In this document: in pieces, positions 9,401-17,711 of the stretch | How the letters are laid out: each line of letters begins with the position of its first letter | How positions within the stretch are numbered: position 1 is the first letter of the stretch | Assembly (NCBI GenBank): GCA_025060325.1 | Contig: JANXBW010000010.1 | Location: 1 to 64,000, forward strand | Reading direction: 5' to 3' | DNA length: 64,000 nt | From: Thermoguttaceae bacterium | GTDB lineage: Bacteria > Planctomycetota > Planctomycetia > Pirellulales > Thermoguttaceae | Notes under the pieces: generated by a model | The model's input: the letters and a program-made list of their open reading frames with translations, nothing else | What the model was told of the DNA's origin: nothing | The model's database searches: none | Made by a program: the position numbers and the translations under genes

Positions 9401-10145
9401 GTTTCACAGGAATTTCCCACCAAGTTGTTCCCACTTTTCCTTCAAACCACGGCGGATGCATGGAGATGGCCTCGCGCGTGGTGCCACCCACGTTGACGGG
9501 TACCACCTGTGCATTGGCCCGATGTTCCTCTACAGTGCCCTGCCAACCCACAGGATGAACTTCCGGTTCCCGCCCGAAGACCTGAGTCACGACGCGAAAA
9601 ACGGGTATTTCCCAAAGCCTAACTTGAATGTTTCGGGCAAGGGGGAACGGTCTCCAAGCTGGCGCAACCGGGTCCGGATAGCGGGGCGGAACTTTTGCCT
9701 GCAAAATCAGGATCGGGTGAGCCTCGAATTGCCAGCCTTCTTGCTCGAAGCGAACATACGCATGGATCGGATAGTGGGCAGGGTATGTCTCTGCGCCAGG
9801 GATCACATAAAACCTGTGGACGAAAGATTGCCCTTGAGAAACGGCAAATTTGTCGTTATCGGCCGGCTTAATCTGCCAGTCGTCAATAACCTTCAAAGTG
9901 AACGTTCCTTGAACAGGTACCTCGCCGCGGTTTTCGATAACAAGAGTATATTCCACGGGTACTTGGCGGGCGGCTATCTCCGTTGGTCCATCGATCCGCA
10001 CGCGGAGTGGGCCGGCTTCGTCTACAGGAGGATTAAACCCGGATGCTAACAGGGCTCCCCAAATAATCAAGCACAAACTGCCGAGGGTTTGAGCCAACAG
10101 ACCGACGTACTTCCGTTTGCAGTGGTTGATTCCGCTGAGGTTCAT
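6426..10145 (-). CDS. Very large exported glycoside-hydrolase-like protein
   Basis: 1239 residues, with a hydrophobic N-terminal segment near residues 15-35 that should act as a Sec signal or anchor. The region after it (about 45-150) looks like an immunoglobulin-like beta domain of the bacterial surface type. A middle jelly-roll-like part (about 200-350) has carbohydrate-binding character. A probable TIM barrel starts near residue 625 (VLWHNWQRWGYDYRLPE) with HGVLFGLHDNY, YFIDVWAS (Asp near 742) and SESGHDQ (Glu near 790); the Asp and Glu at strand ends are the plausible nucleophile and acid/base. The C-terminal 300 residues are beta-rich. This layout recalls DUF5696 and GH101-like enzymes, but the substrate is unknown. 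Exported polysaccharide degradation is inference. Confidence 0.65.
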   Translation of the reverse strand: MNLSGINHCKRKYVGLLAQTLGSLCLIIWGALLASGFNPPVDEAGPLRVRIDGPTEIAARQVPVEYTLVIENRGEVPVQGTFTLKVIDDWQIKPADNDKFAVSQGQSFVHRFYVIPGAETYPAHYPIHAYVRFEQEGWQFEAHPILILQAKVPPRYPDPVAPAWRPFPLARNIQVRLWEIPVFRVVTQVFGREPEVHPVGWQGTVEEHRANAQVVPVNVGGTTREAISMHPPWFEGKVGTTWWEIPVKLPTSAKVAIQFFAAINPTGQSDGVTFRIRAVPWDAPLGQAGEIVFESHIVDKTWRPLSVDLTKFAGQEVRLQLEADPGPKRNTGWDQSFWGEPMLVVGEPKAPSPALDPATAIRLGVAQWENQRWEYLLWPGERGWLDATVSLRSSTGKEISFRGFQLRVLGVRVDSAHSPFLLTEIKDELASGERRARHILETPWGPIELVVAAETTDGILRFRFWLEKTPPPRPFWAVFIEDLAVDKWSEAIWRVYAGHGNVIQQPGEFSLGFDGHRLASSFIGIEFGDGKCLVQAVDNPPTHLRVDPARQHASLHVPHSSTMMFIPHENIWKAVKIYREGCGLRAAAGVPLAAGRFVFDLWGGRYRESAAALENAFRYGLTDAMVLWHNWQRWGYDYRLPEIFPPNPQLGSLEDMRLLVDTCRKHGVLFGLHDNYIDFYPDAEGFSYKERIAFTKAGQPVRAWFNEGRNAQSYRFRADQVEPFLRQNLRLIKEHLAPTAYFIDVWASIEPYDYWTADGQFVDRVYTRNSWREHFAWIREFLGGSAPQISESGHDQLIGWLDGATANHLRVGSPVGAGRYQWAVWNWPCQDAERIPWLDAAHHHRFILHGAGYAPRYQAGLDPRLHGIYSDDYITTEMLTGHPAMVSAPFGYDVVRKYWLTQPVARALALRTIEDVTFVDNDLHRQIVSWSDGGKVWVNRGQTDWVVEGVVLPPYGFLARVNTSAEPVEASIARRSGVISEMAVCPHWLYVNGRKFPGEARSVHLRVESVRIAAPNTLELSLRWTLKSSIPEGYRPFLHFCDQDGEIAFQASVQGDLVGPHREGELIGVARTYLPNWQAGNFELRAGWFHPGTGRRLPLQGPDDGTSRVRIGKLQVATEAGKLTDASFAPILPEQDPVLSRQNPEGRLVDFGPVMTAGGCRLQPQEGRLVVTPLPGQTGEPWEIRIRWSALPWRLAEPRFVRPISIEGSPGEKTAIKVTDGIVTLFCEPGVFAYELSAE

Positions 10146-10716
10146 CGCTGGGCCACTCCCGAGGCAAGTTTGGGTGGTGCGGGGTAATACCGTCCCTTAG
10201 AGGACATCTATCGGCGTGTTGACAAATTGGCTTCGCCGCGGCCGAAGGGAACCTAAGCCTCTGGCCTAACCTGTCCCGGGTCGGGGGCAAGTCAAGCTAG
10301 CTTCGGTTTTCAGGTTTGCCGGTTGAGGGCCAGAGAAACCGGGCTTTTTCAACCCAGGGCGCTCAGTACACCTCACAAAACAGGAATGCGCGCGAACGGC
10401 CTGGCGGGCACCAACTTTGACAGCCCGGCCCGAGCTGGGCAGTTGGCCACATTCGCTATCGCGCACAACCTTGCCAGCGGGCTTGCGAAATGCTTCGCGG
10501 ACCTGTCCCCTTGCTGCAAAAAGCCAAAGTCGTGACGAACCCCGGCCCACTGCCGGACCACATCGACGGCGAGGACAGTCGAGCGCGTCTTTGCAGACAA
10601 AGGCGTTGATCCTTCGCCCGCCGAATACCTGGCCAACATTAAACCGGCGGCTCCCCGGTGACGCTGGGCCACTAAAGCAGATCGCCCGGCTTGCGAACCT
10701 CGAGCATATGCTGGGC
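10146..10716. other. Intergenic spacer, 571 bp
   Basis: Between the start of the large exported protein and the end of rmlA, both on the minus strand. No supported ORF; the open frames here are Arg/Pro/Ala-rich and overlap on both strands. No U-tract terminator for rmlA is visible. A GGGAG lies about ten bases before the start codon of the large protein on the minus strand. Confidence 0.4.
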
Positions 10717-11604
10717 TTAGGGCTCCTGCAAGAGCCGGAGGAGATACTGACCGTAGGAGTTGGAATATCCTCGGGCCAATCGCTCCAGATCAGCGGCGGT
10801 AATAAAGCCTTTTCGGTAGGCGACTTCTTCCGGGCAGGCGATCTTTAGCCCTTGACGATGCTCGATTGTAGCGACGAAAGCAGCTGCCTCCAGAAGGGAA
10901 TCCGGCGTGCCGGTATCGAGCCACGCAAAGCCTCGGCCAAGGATTTGTACACGGAGTTGTCCGCGCCGGAGATATTCGGCGTTGACGTCTGTAATTTCAA
11001 GCTCGCCTCGTGCCGACGGCTTCAGTGAGGCAGCAATTTCGACTACATGACGGTCGTAAAAGTAAAGTCCGGTAACCGCAAGCGAGGAGCGGGGTTGCTT
11101 CGGCTTTTCCACAATCGAAATCGGCCGGCCCTGGTCATCGAGCTCGACTACTCCGTAGCGCTCGGGATCTTTAACCGGGTAGGCGAAAATCGTGGCCCCC
11201 TCGCGGTAAGAGGCTGCCTGAGCCAGCATTTTACCAAAGCCTTGGCCAAAGAAAATATTGTCCCCCAAGATCAGCGCCACGGGGTCATCGCCGATAAACT
11301 CCGGATCAAGTAAGAACGCTTGAGCAATACCTTTTGGCTCGGGCTGGACACAGTAACGGATCGAAATACCCCACTGGCTACCGTCCCCCAGGAGTTTTTC
11401 AAATAGTCCAATGTCGTGAGGGGTGGATATAAGTAACATATCGCGAATGCCGGCAAGCATTAGCGTACACAAGGGGTAATAAACCATCGGTTTGTCGTAA
11501 ACGGGAAGGAGCTGTTTACTAATGGCCCGCGTCATCGGGTGAAGTCGCGTGCCGGCTCCTCCGGCCAGAATAATGCCTTTAGTAATTGCCGGTCTTTCGC
11601 TCAT
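10717..11604 (-). CDS. rmlA: Glucose-1-phosphate thymidylyltransferase RmlA
   Basis: Cytoplasmic nucleotidyltransferase, 295 residues, the standard length for RmlA. It joins dTTP and glucose 1-phosphate to give dTDP-glucose, the first step to dTDP-rhamnose and related sugars. The nucleotide-binding signature [20 protein letters not shown] is near the N-terminus, followed by [18 protein letters not shown] supplies the metal-binding Asp, and EKPKQP and [13 protein letters not shown] complete the family pattern. It lies 134 bases downstream of rmlB on the same strand, so the pair probably forms an operon. The rmlC and rmlD genes needed to reach rhamnose are not in the window. Confidence 0.97.
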   Translation of the reverse strand: MSERPAITKGIILAGGAGTRLHPMTRAISKQLLPVYDKPMVYYPLCTLMLAGIRDMLLISTPHDIGLFEKLLGDGSQWGISIRYCVQPEPKGIAQAFLLDPEFIGDDPVALILGDNIFFGQGFGKMLAQAASYREGATIFAYPVKDPERYGVVELDDQGRPISIVEKPKQPRSSLAVTGLYFYDRHVVEIAASLKPSARGELEITDVNAEYLRRGQLRVQILGRGFAWLDTGTPDSLLEAAAFVATIEHRQGLKIACPEEVAYRKGFITAADLERLARGYSNSYGQYLLRLLQEP

Positions 11605-11738
11605 AGATGCCCACCCCTGAACTAGCTACCCGGAGGCCGGGTTGCCTAAGACGCGCTGGTCCACGGAGCCCTTAGCCAAGTCAATCTTGCCCGGACGTAA
11701 ACAAGCTAGCCCCCAGCTCTTTCACAACTATGCGGCAG

Positions 11739-12866
11739 TTATGCGACCGAAGTGGTCTTTCCCAACCCAAGACGTTCCCTGCGGTACTTTCCGGATGTGA
11801 CCCGATCGACCCAGGTGCGATTGTTCATGTACCACCGCACCGTTTGTTCAAGGCCGGTGGGGAAATCAATAAGTGGATACCAGCCCATCTGGTGCATCTT
11901 AGTCGAATCAAGAGCATAACGCCGATCGTGGCCCGGCCGGTCAGCAACAAAAGTGATAAGCGACCGGCACGGTCGATGGGGGAGATCCGGGCAAAGCCGG
12001 TCGACTATCTCGCAGATCATTTCGACAACATCAATGTTACGCTTCTCACAATCGCCGCCGATATTGTAGGTTTCCCCGGGCTTGCCGTGGCGAAGGACAA
12101 GCTCAATTGCCCGACAATGGTCCTCCACGTGGAGCCAATCGCGGACGTTTTGGCCGTCGCCGTACACCGGAAGCGGTTTTCCCTCGAGGCAGTTGAGGAT
12201 CATCAACGGCAGGAGTTTTTCCGGAAATTGATACGGACCGTAGTTATTGGATGCATGAGTGATAATCACGGGCAGTCCGTAGGTCCTGAAGTATGCCCGG
12301 GCAAAGTGGTCGCCCGCTGCCTTTGAGGCAGCGTAAGGCGAATTGGGGGCGTAGGGTGTCGATTCGTGAAATTTACCCTCCGGCCCAAGGGAACCGTAAA
12401 CCTCGTCGGTCGAGATGTGAACAAATCGGAAAAGGGGCTTTTGGTCTTCCTGCAAGGAGCTCCAAAAGTGCCGGCTTGCTTCCAAAAGCCTAAATGTGCC
12501 CACGACATTTGTTTGCACGAATTCCGCCGGACCGTCAATTGATCGATCGACGTGCGACTCGGCGGCAAAGTTAATGATTGCCCAGGGATGGTACGTTTGA
12601 AGAAGCTCAAGCACAAGCCGACCGTCGGCAATGTCCCCTTGGACAAAAATATGGCGGGGATCATCCAAAAGTTCGCCGAGAGAATCGAGATTGCCAGCGT
12701 ACGTCAGTTTGTCCAAGTTGACTAGTCGTCGATAAGTGCGGGGTGGATCGTCGTCGGCGGGTTCGCTTTGCGTCCACTGAGGTCCACAAAGCCAGTAGCG
12801 AACAAAGTTGCTCCCGATAAAACCCGCCCCGCCAGTGACCAAGATCGTGTTAAAGTCAAGAGCCAC
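11739..12866 (-). CDS. rmlB: dTDP-glucose 4,6-dehydratase RmlB
   Basis: Extended short-chain dehydrogenase/reductase that converts dTDP-glucose to dTDP-4-keto-6-deoxyglucose with bound NAD. The Rossmann motif TGGAGFIGSNF is at the N-terminus; HISTDEVYGSLG gives the catalytic Thr-Asp-Glu, and SPYAASKAAGDH gives the Tyr-x-x-x-Lys pair. ITHASNNYGPYQFPEKLLP is a characteristic stretch (the family more often has R-x-SNNYGP at the start). The start is set at GTG 12866 (375 residues), where GAGGGAG lies upstream and the Rossmann strand begins within ten residues; a frame open back to 12920 adds 18 unconserved residues. It lies upstream of rmlA, and both supply nucleotide sugars for surface glycans. 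Confidence 0.96.
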   Translation of the reverse strand: MALDFNTILVTGGAGFIGSNFVRYWLCGPQWTQSEPADDDPPRTYRRLVNLDKLTYAGNLDSLGELLDDPRHIFVQGDIADGRLVLELLQTYHPWAIINFAAESHVDRSIDGPAEFVQTNVVGTFRLLEASRHFWSSLQEDQKPLFRFVHISTDEVYGSLGPEGKFHESTPYAPNSPYAASKAAGDHFARAYFRTYGLPVIITHASNNYGPYQFPEKLLPLMILNCLEGKPLPVYGDGQNVRDWLHVEDHCRAIELVLRHGKPGETYNIGGDCEKRNIDVVEMICEIVDRLCPDLPHRPCRSLITFVADRPGHDRRYALDSTKMHQMGWYPLIDFPTGLEQTVRWYMNNRTWVDRVTSGKYRRERLGLGKTTSVA

Positions 12867-14387
12867 GGTTTTGCGTCTCCCTCGTGACCGATGAAATCCT
12901 GCGGCCGCACCCTTTAACACAAGTGTAATATCTCGCCGCCTTGTTCCGTACGCAGATGGCTAACGCGAACTTGGGGAAGCGGCGAACGGCGGACCGCCAA
13001 ATTTGACCGTTCCGGCCAATCGGGAAGTCGCCGCAGCGCGGAAGTTAAAAGGCCGGGATCGCGCTTCGTCGGGACTACTCGGCAGCCTACAGAGTTCCGA
13101 GACCGGATGCTGGGAACGCCGAGTCGGGCGGCCTGGGCAGTCCGAGTACAGATTCCGAAAGTAGTTTACTAAGATGACAAAAATGATCGCATAAATCGAG
13201 CGGCCTCTGGCGTGGGCCGGTTTAATCGATCATGCAAGCGTTAATACTTGTTTGACCCACAGAATCGGCCCCCTCGGAGCCTTTTTGCCAAATGGCCTCC
13301 ATGGATGGTTGGAAATTGCCTGGCCTGGCCGCTTTATAGAAAAGCTTCGCGAACCCGGTTTATTCAGACGAGCTTCGTGCGAAATCACGGCCGCCAAATC
13401 CCCGGCTCAATTTATCCGCCACAAGGGGGCATGGTCCCTCCCGTGAACGTACGATAATCCTGTCGGAGGGTTGGCCTCTCCAAAAGCCAGCTGGTGGGAG
13501 GGCGGCATTTTAGGTTCGATTGCAAGGCTCCATGCGTTGGCTTGAAGACAGAACCAAGGCGCCGGACGAAGCTTGCGTGGAAGGTAGCTCTTGTTGCGAG
13601 GGTGCGCGACCTGACTTCTGTTATTTCAGTGGAGTTTTCATCACGGCGGGACGGTGCCAGAGCTAGAAGTTCTGCCTTGGGCCCTTATTCCTGTGGGGCT
13701 CTTTGGTGGCGCGTTGCTCGGCGGTTTCAGGGATGAACTTATCACTAATTCGCGGGTAGGAGGAAAGCGAGGTTCCACCGAGACACGAGCAGGACCCTTG
13801 GCTGATCGGCAACGCAGTTCCTTCCGCGGGCCGAAAGGCCGGGGAGTTCCATTTACCCGGCCCGGGGGCGCTTCCGGGCCCCCGACGACGTTTTCCATTT
13901 ACCGAATCCCGGTTGAGTAAGATGCCAGCCGGAAACCATCCCCTTGGCATGTCCCGCGTTCATGGATGGAAGTGAGCCACCTGTCGCTGCCGGTTAACTA
14001 CGAAGCGCATCCCAAGGCTGGCAACCCACTCCCTGGTGGGGGTAGCTCTCGAGGCGCCTGGCTACGTCCACCGGGGCTGGCAAGTTTCTGATTGGGTCGC
14101 GCTCTCCCTAAATGAAAAAAGCCCTGCCCCGTTCTCGGGACTGGGCTTACTAGTGTCGAGCGTTTTTTTCGGCAACAGGTATCGACCTTCCTAACGGGGG
14201 TCTTTGATTAAACCCCCTTGCCCGTGGGACTTGACGTGTTTTTGCGGAACCTCGGCTTATGCCGCCTTGGTCTTGCTGCGGTACCAGGTCCCAAACCTCT
14301 CGGGATCTTCGGAATCGGGTGGTGTATCGGTCAATGATCCCCGTCGGCAGGGCCTACTCCATCCTGGTGCCTATCCGGAGCTTAACA
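12867..14387. other. Long intergenic region, 1.5 kb
   Basis: No supported gene. An open frame at 13654-13920 starts with a protein-like hydrophobic stretch but continues as low-complexity Arg/Gly/Pro sequence, so I do not call it. A GC-rich hairpin GGCCCGG (13859-13865) with CCGGGCC (13874-13880) has no U-tract. A clear minus-strand terminator is at 14115-14148. The rest shows nothing I can name. Confidence 0.45.
14115..14148 (-). terminator. Rho-independent terminator reading leftward
   Basis: On the minus strand AAGCCC (14148-14143) pairs with GGGCTT (14124-14119) and an inner CCCG/CGGG closes on a four-base loop, followed by TTTTTT (to 14115). It is 240 bases past the stop of the Cys-rich protein gene, implying a long 3' untranslated region or a small untracked transcript ending here. 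Confidence 0.75.
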
Positions 14388-15014
14388 TCATGCTGAGGCA
14401 TCGGGCTTGGGGGCCTTGGGTGCCTCAGGCAAGGGCTTAATCGCCTCGCCCGGGGCCTCAGTCGGCGAAGCCGCCGGCGTAGGCTCGGCAGCCTCGACCT
14501 GGCAGCAGCAAGGTGCGGGTCCACAGCCAATCAGTTGGAGCACTGCGCCGAGCAATCCGCCGCAGCGGCAGCATGGAGCCGGTGGGCATGCAAGCCGGGC
14601 CCGAAGTGTCTCAACCAGCGACGGCCGGCACGGAGCGGGGCACGTGACCGGTTTTTCGACCTTTTCTACCGGGCAAGGTGGGGCAACGCACGCCGGTGGG
14701 CAGCACACAGCTTGCCGCAGCTGTTGTCCGACGGCTACAACGCCAGCCCGGGCGCAAGGGAATAGCGGCGGGCAGCAGCTCGGCTCAGGTGCCGGGCACA
14801 CTACCGGTTCGCATTTTTGGGGTTCGGCGCACACAGGTGCGCAGGCCGCACAGCTCAACAAGTTGCGAAGGCCGACAAACAGATCGCAGGCAATTGGCGC
14901 GCAGCAGCAGGGTGTGGCCGGCTTTTCCTCCGCCGCCTGTTGTTGTCCAAAGGCCACCCCAAATGTGGCAGCGAGACTCAAGACCAAAGCAGTGGACAAA
15001 ATGTACCGATTCAT
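14388..15014 (-). CDS. Secreted cysteine- and proline-rich protein
   Basis: 208 residues with a clear Sec signal peptide (MNRYILSTALVLSLAATFG, probable cleavage after a small-residue AFG/Q site). The mature part contains 26 Cys by my count, many as CC or CCC flanked by Pro (PCCCAP, PSCCPPLFPC, AVCCPPAC, PAPCCRCGG, PAPCCCQ), and ends in an Ala/Pro/Glu/Lys tail. I recognise no enzyme domain. Such composition suits a disulfide-cross-linked surface or periplasmic protein; planctomycetes are known for Cys-rich wall proteins, but I do not claim membership of a named family. The start is well supported by AAGGAGAGG just upstream of the ATG. Transcription likely ends at 14115. The residues LLGAVLQLIGC and FVGLRNLLSCA may be a diverged internal repeat. 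Confidence 0.75.
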   Translation of the reverse strand: MNRYILSTALVLSLAATFGVAFGQQQAAEEKPATPCCCAPIACDLFVGLRNLLSCAACAPVCAEPQKCEPVVCPAPEPSCCPPLFPCARAGVVAVGQQLRQAVCCPPACVAPPCPVEKVEKPVTCPAPCRPSLVETLRARLACPPAPCCRCGGLLGAVLQLIGCGPAPCCCQVEAAEPTPAASPTEAPGEAIKPLPEAPKAPKPDASA

Positions 15015-15888
15015 CGACGGACCTCTCCTTACGCAGGGACGGTTGAGGTGGGTTAACCGGAAGGTGTACGCTACGGTAGGCGAGGGCAGGCTTTTACAAA
15101 GGGCTTTCTAACCGGTAGCCAGGCTCACCTCCTATCACTTGTCGGAAGCCATTTTCTCCTGCCGAGGGGCGTCGGAAGTGAGTTTTGCCAGCACCTATCG
15201 GCCGAGGTCAATCATGTTCTTGCTCGAGCAAGCTCCGACGCTTTGGGCAGAATCGTGTGGAGGCTTTTATCAGCCGCCTCTCACTTGCCAGTATCGACCT
15301 CTATCCGGACTTGTCTTGAGGGGAGGCAGCGGATTCGCTAGGTCTTTCCTCTGAGGGCATTTCGAAAGGAAGGAGGATCTCGGACGCTGGGAAGGATAGA
15401 CAAGACCTGCGGGCGGAGCCGGGTAGCGATCGGCCCGATAAACTTTGCATCGTTTATCTATGGGCACAATGCGGAAGGTATTCCCCCCGGGACCCTGCGT
15501 CAAAAAGGTTAAAATCTCCGCGATTTCCCGGCTCAGGTGCTTTTACTTTCGGGCGGGCTAAAGGACACGTAATCACCGGAGGGTTTGTTTTCCAGCGGTC
15601 GCGGAAGTAACTCACGACCTTCGCTCGGGTAGCTCGCAGAGCGGATATCTACGAAGTTATCGTGCTGGCCAGTCGGATAAATGTTCCCAAAACTCTTGAC
15701 CCATTACGGGGCCCTCGCGCCGCGGACATGAACCGAGTTGGGATTGGCTGGATCAAGTCTTTGGGCTTGACAATGATAACTGGCGATCGACGTTTTGAGT
15801 CCCAGCTCGCTCGGATTCGCAAAACAGTGGGTCTTGCATCTTTCCCGAAGACACTCCGACAAGCTGACCGGCGAGGGACTATCGCACA
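15015..15888. other. Divergent intergenic region, 874 bp, with a 7-bp inverted repeat
   Basis: Separates the minus-strand Cys-rich gene from the plus-strand symporter. The only clear structure is GATAAAC (15437-15443), eight-base spacer, GTTTATC (15452-15458), a perfect dyad that could be an operator for either gene. No ORF is convincing. Confidence 0.45.
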
Positions 15889-17382
15889 ATGCTAACCGGA
15901 AGGATTCTCGACTACGCGGTTGTTTGTGGATACTTGGTCTTGGTGCTTGGGATTGGTCTTCGTCTGGGGCGAAACCAGAAAACGGCCCAGGCCTTTCTGC
16001 TTGGAGATCGGAGTTTGCCCTGGTTTGCCGTGCTGGGATCGATTGTCGCCACAGAGACTAGTTCTGTTACCTTCCTGAGTGTTCCGGGACTGTCTTTTGC
16101 GGAAGGGGGAAGTCTATTGTTCCTTCAGTTGACGCTCGGGTATATCCTGGGCCGCCTGCTGGTGGTTGCTCTTTTCCTGCCTCAGTATTTTAAAGGGGCT
16201 TTGTACACGGCCTACCAAGTCCTTGAATATCGCTTCGGCGGAGCCACGAAGCAAGTAGCCTCGGCGAGCTTCCTGTTGATGCGTAACCTTGCCGACGGGC
16301 TAAGGCTATACCTAACGGCAATTGTGTTGCAAAAGCTATTGGGCTGGGATTTGATCTTTTCGGTTCTCCTCATGGCTGTTGTCACCGCGCTGTACACTTA
16401 CTACGGTGGGTTGCGATCGGTCGTATGGAACGATTGCCTCCAGCTTGTTATCTATTTGTTAGGAGCGATGGCAGCTCTTATCGTCATTGCTCTGGAAGTA
16501 GGAGAAACAACCGGTAGCGCCGGGGGGCTTTTGACCGACGGCTTGGCACAGATCGTGCAGTTCGGCGCATCCACGAACCGCCTGCAATTGTTTGACTTTC
16601 AGCTTTCCTTAAGCCGACCTTACACGTTATGGTCCGGGATCATCGGTGGGATCTTCGTCGCCTTGGCAACACACGGAACGGATCAACTTATGGTCCAGCG
16701 TTATCTGGCGGCCCGGGGGCTTAGAGAGGCGGCTAAGGCCCTTGCGATCAGCGGAGTTGTAGTAGCCGGCCAATTTGCCCTTTTCCTTTTTCTGGGGGTA
16801 GGCTTGGCAGCTTATTACCAACTTGTGGAGCCAGGCGTGAGACTCTCGTCGCCCGACCAGGCGCTTGCACATTTTGTGGTGAACGGTCTTCCGGCCGGAA
16901 TTTCCGGGCTTGTGATAGCGGCGGTGCTAGCGGCGGCAATGTCCACGCTTTCTAGCTCGCTTAACGCTTCCGCTTCGGCAGCCGTCAACGACTTTTACGC
17001 CGTCTGGCTTAAACAAAGAGGAGGTGAACCGGGAGATCTTCTCATTCCAAGTCGCCTAGTGACACTGGCATGCGCAATAGTGCAAACTGCCGTGGCACTT
17101 ACCGGCCCGTTTTGGGCCAAGACCGTTATCGAAAACGTGATGGCCATCGCAACGATTACCAGCGGTGTGACACTCGGGATTTTTCTTCTGGCAGTAACTG
17201 TGCCCCGAGCAACTCAATCGGCTGCGCTTGTCGGCTTTGTCACAGGATGCGCTGTGGATGCGGCTATCGTATTTGGAACTGCGGTGGCTTGGCCGTGGTA
17301 TGCCGTGGTGGGAGCAACGACAGTTCTTGCTACCGGGTTTCTAGTCGACACCGTAACGCGGTGTCGCCGGAAGCTTACCTGA
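15889..17382 (+). CDS. Sodium:solute symporter (SSS family)
   Basis: Integral membrane transporter of 497 residues with about 13 hydrophobic segments, the usual size and topology of the SSS/SLC5 family, which couples inward sodium flow to uptake of sugars, amino acids, nucleosides or carboxylates. Family-typical stretches are LGDRSLPWFAVLGSIVATE (TM1-2, with ATETSSVTFLSVPG after it), GGLRSVVWNDCLQ in the middle, ATHGTDQLMVQRYLAAR, and AAAMSTLSSSLNASASAAVND, the conserved helix with the sodium-site Ser residues. The ligand cannot be read; neighbouring carbohydrate genes make a sugar plausible. GAGGG lies about 12 bases before the ATG. A strong hairpin follows the stop at 17395-17437. Confidence 0.92.
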   Translation: MLTGRILDYAVVCGYLVLVLGIGLRLGRNQKTAQAFLLGDRSLPWFAVLGSIVATETSSVTFLSVPGLSFAEGGSLLFLQLTLGYILGRLLVVALFLPQYFKGALYTAYQVLEYRFGGATKQVASASFLLMRNLADGLRLYLTAIVLQKLLGWDLIFSVLLMAVVTALYTYYGGLRSVVWNDCLQLVIYLLGAMAALIVIALEVGETTGSAGGLLTDGLAQIVQFGASTNRLQLFDFQLSLSRPYTLWSGIIGGIFVALATHGTDQLMVQRYLAARGLREAAKALAISGVVVAGQFALFLFLGVGLAAYYQLVEPGVRLSSPDQALAHFVVNGLPAGISGLVIAAVLAAAMSTLSSSLNASASAAVNDFYAVWLKQRGGEPGDLLIPSRLVTLACAIVQTAVALTGPFWAKTVIENVMAIATITSGVTLGIFLLAVTVPRATQSAALVGFVTGCAVDAAIVFGTAVAWPWYAVVGATTVLATGFLVDTVTRCRRKLT

Positions 17383-17394
17383 CTTGTTTTCGGC

Positions 17395-17437
17395 CGCGGT
17401 GCGGAGAACCAAGTTACTGACTTTTGGTAGCACCGCG
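17395..17437 (+). terminator. Extended hairpin after the symporter gene
   Basis: CGCGGTGC (17395-17402) and GCACCGCG (17430-17437) form eight perfect pairs; inside, ACCAA (17408-17412) pairs with TTGGT (17424-17428). It begins 12 bases after the symporter stop. No U-tract follows, so it may stabilise the 3' end or act with another factor. The rest of the 329-bp convergent gap to 17711 shows nothing. Confidence 0.5.
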
Positions 17438-17711
17438 CTTGAGGCCCCCTCCGCGGGCAGATTTTCTCCCCGGCGAGGGCCGAGTGGCGTCAACGGGCTG
17501 ATTTGGCGTGTCAATGGGCAACCTGCGCGGAAGGGATTGCCAGCATTTTTATCCGCCGCGGTTACAACAAAGCAGAGCCATCCACCGCCGGTAAGTGCGG
17601 CAACGGCTTTTCTGGTCTGTTCTAAGGCCACAGCAACCGACCGCTTTTGTCGTGGACGTATGGCCGCATGAATGCCGGAGGCCCGCTAAAGGCTGGGCTT
17701 TGGCCGCAAAG

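Noticed and set aside
10717-12866. A complete rhamnose operon
   Set aside because: Only rmlB and rmlA are present; rmlC and rmlD are not seen.
13757-13790. GGAGGAAAG resembling the RNase P RNA P4 strand
   Set aside because: The essential following bases TCCGGGC are absent and no other conserved RNase P segment lies nearby.
13654-13920. Open frame beginning with a hydrophobic protein-like stretch
   Set aside because: Continues as Arg/Gly/Pro-rich low-complexity sequence, has no clear ribosome binding site, and overlapping open frames exist on the other strand.
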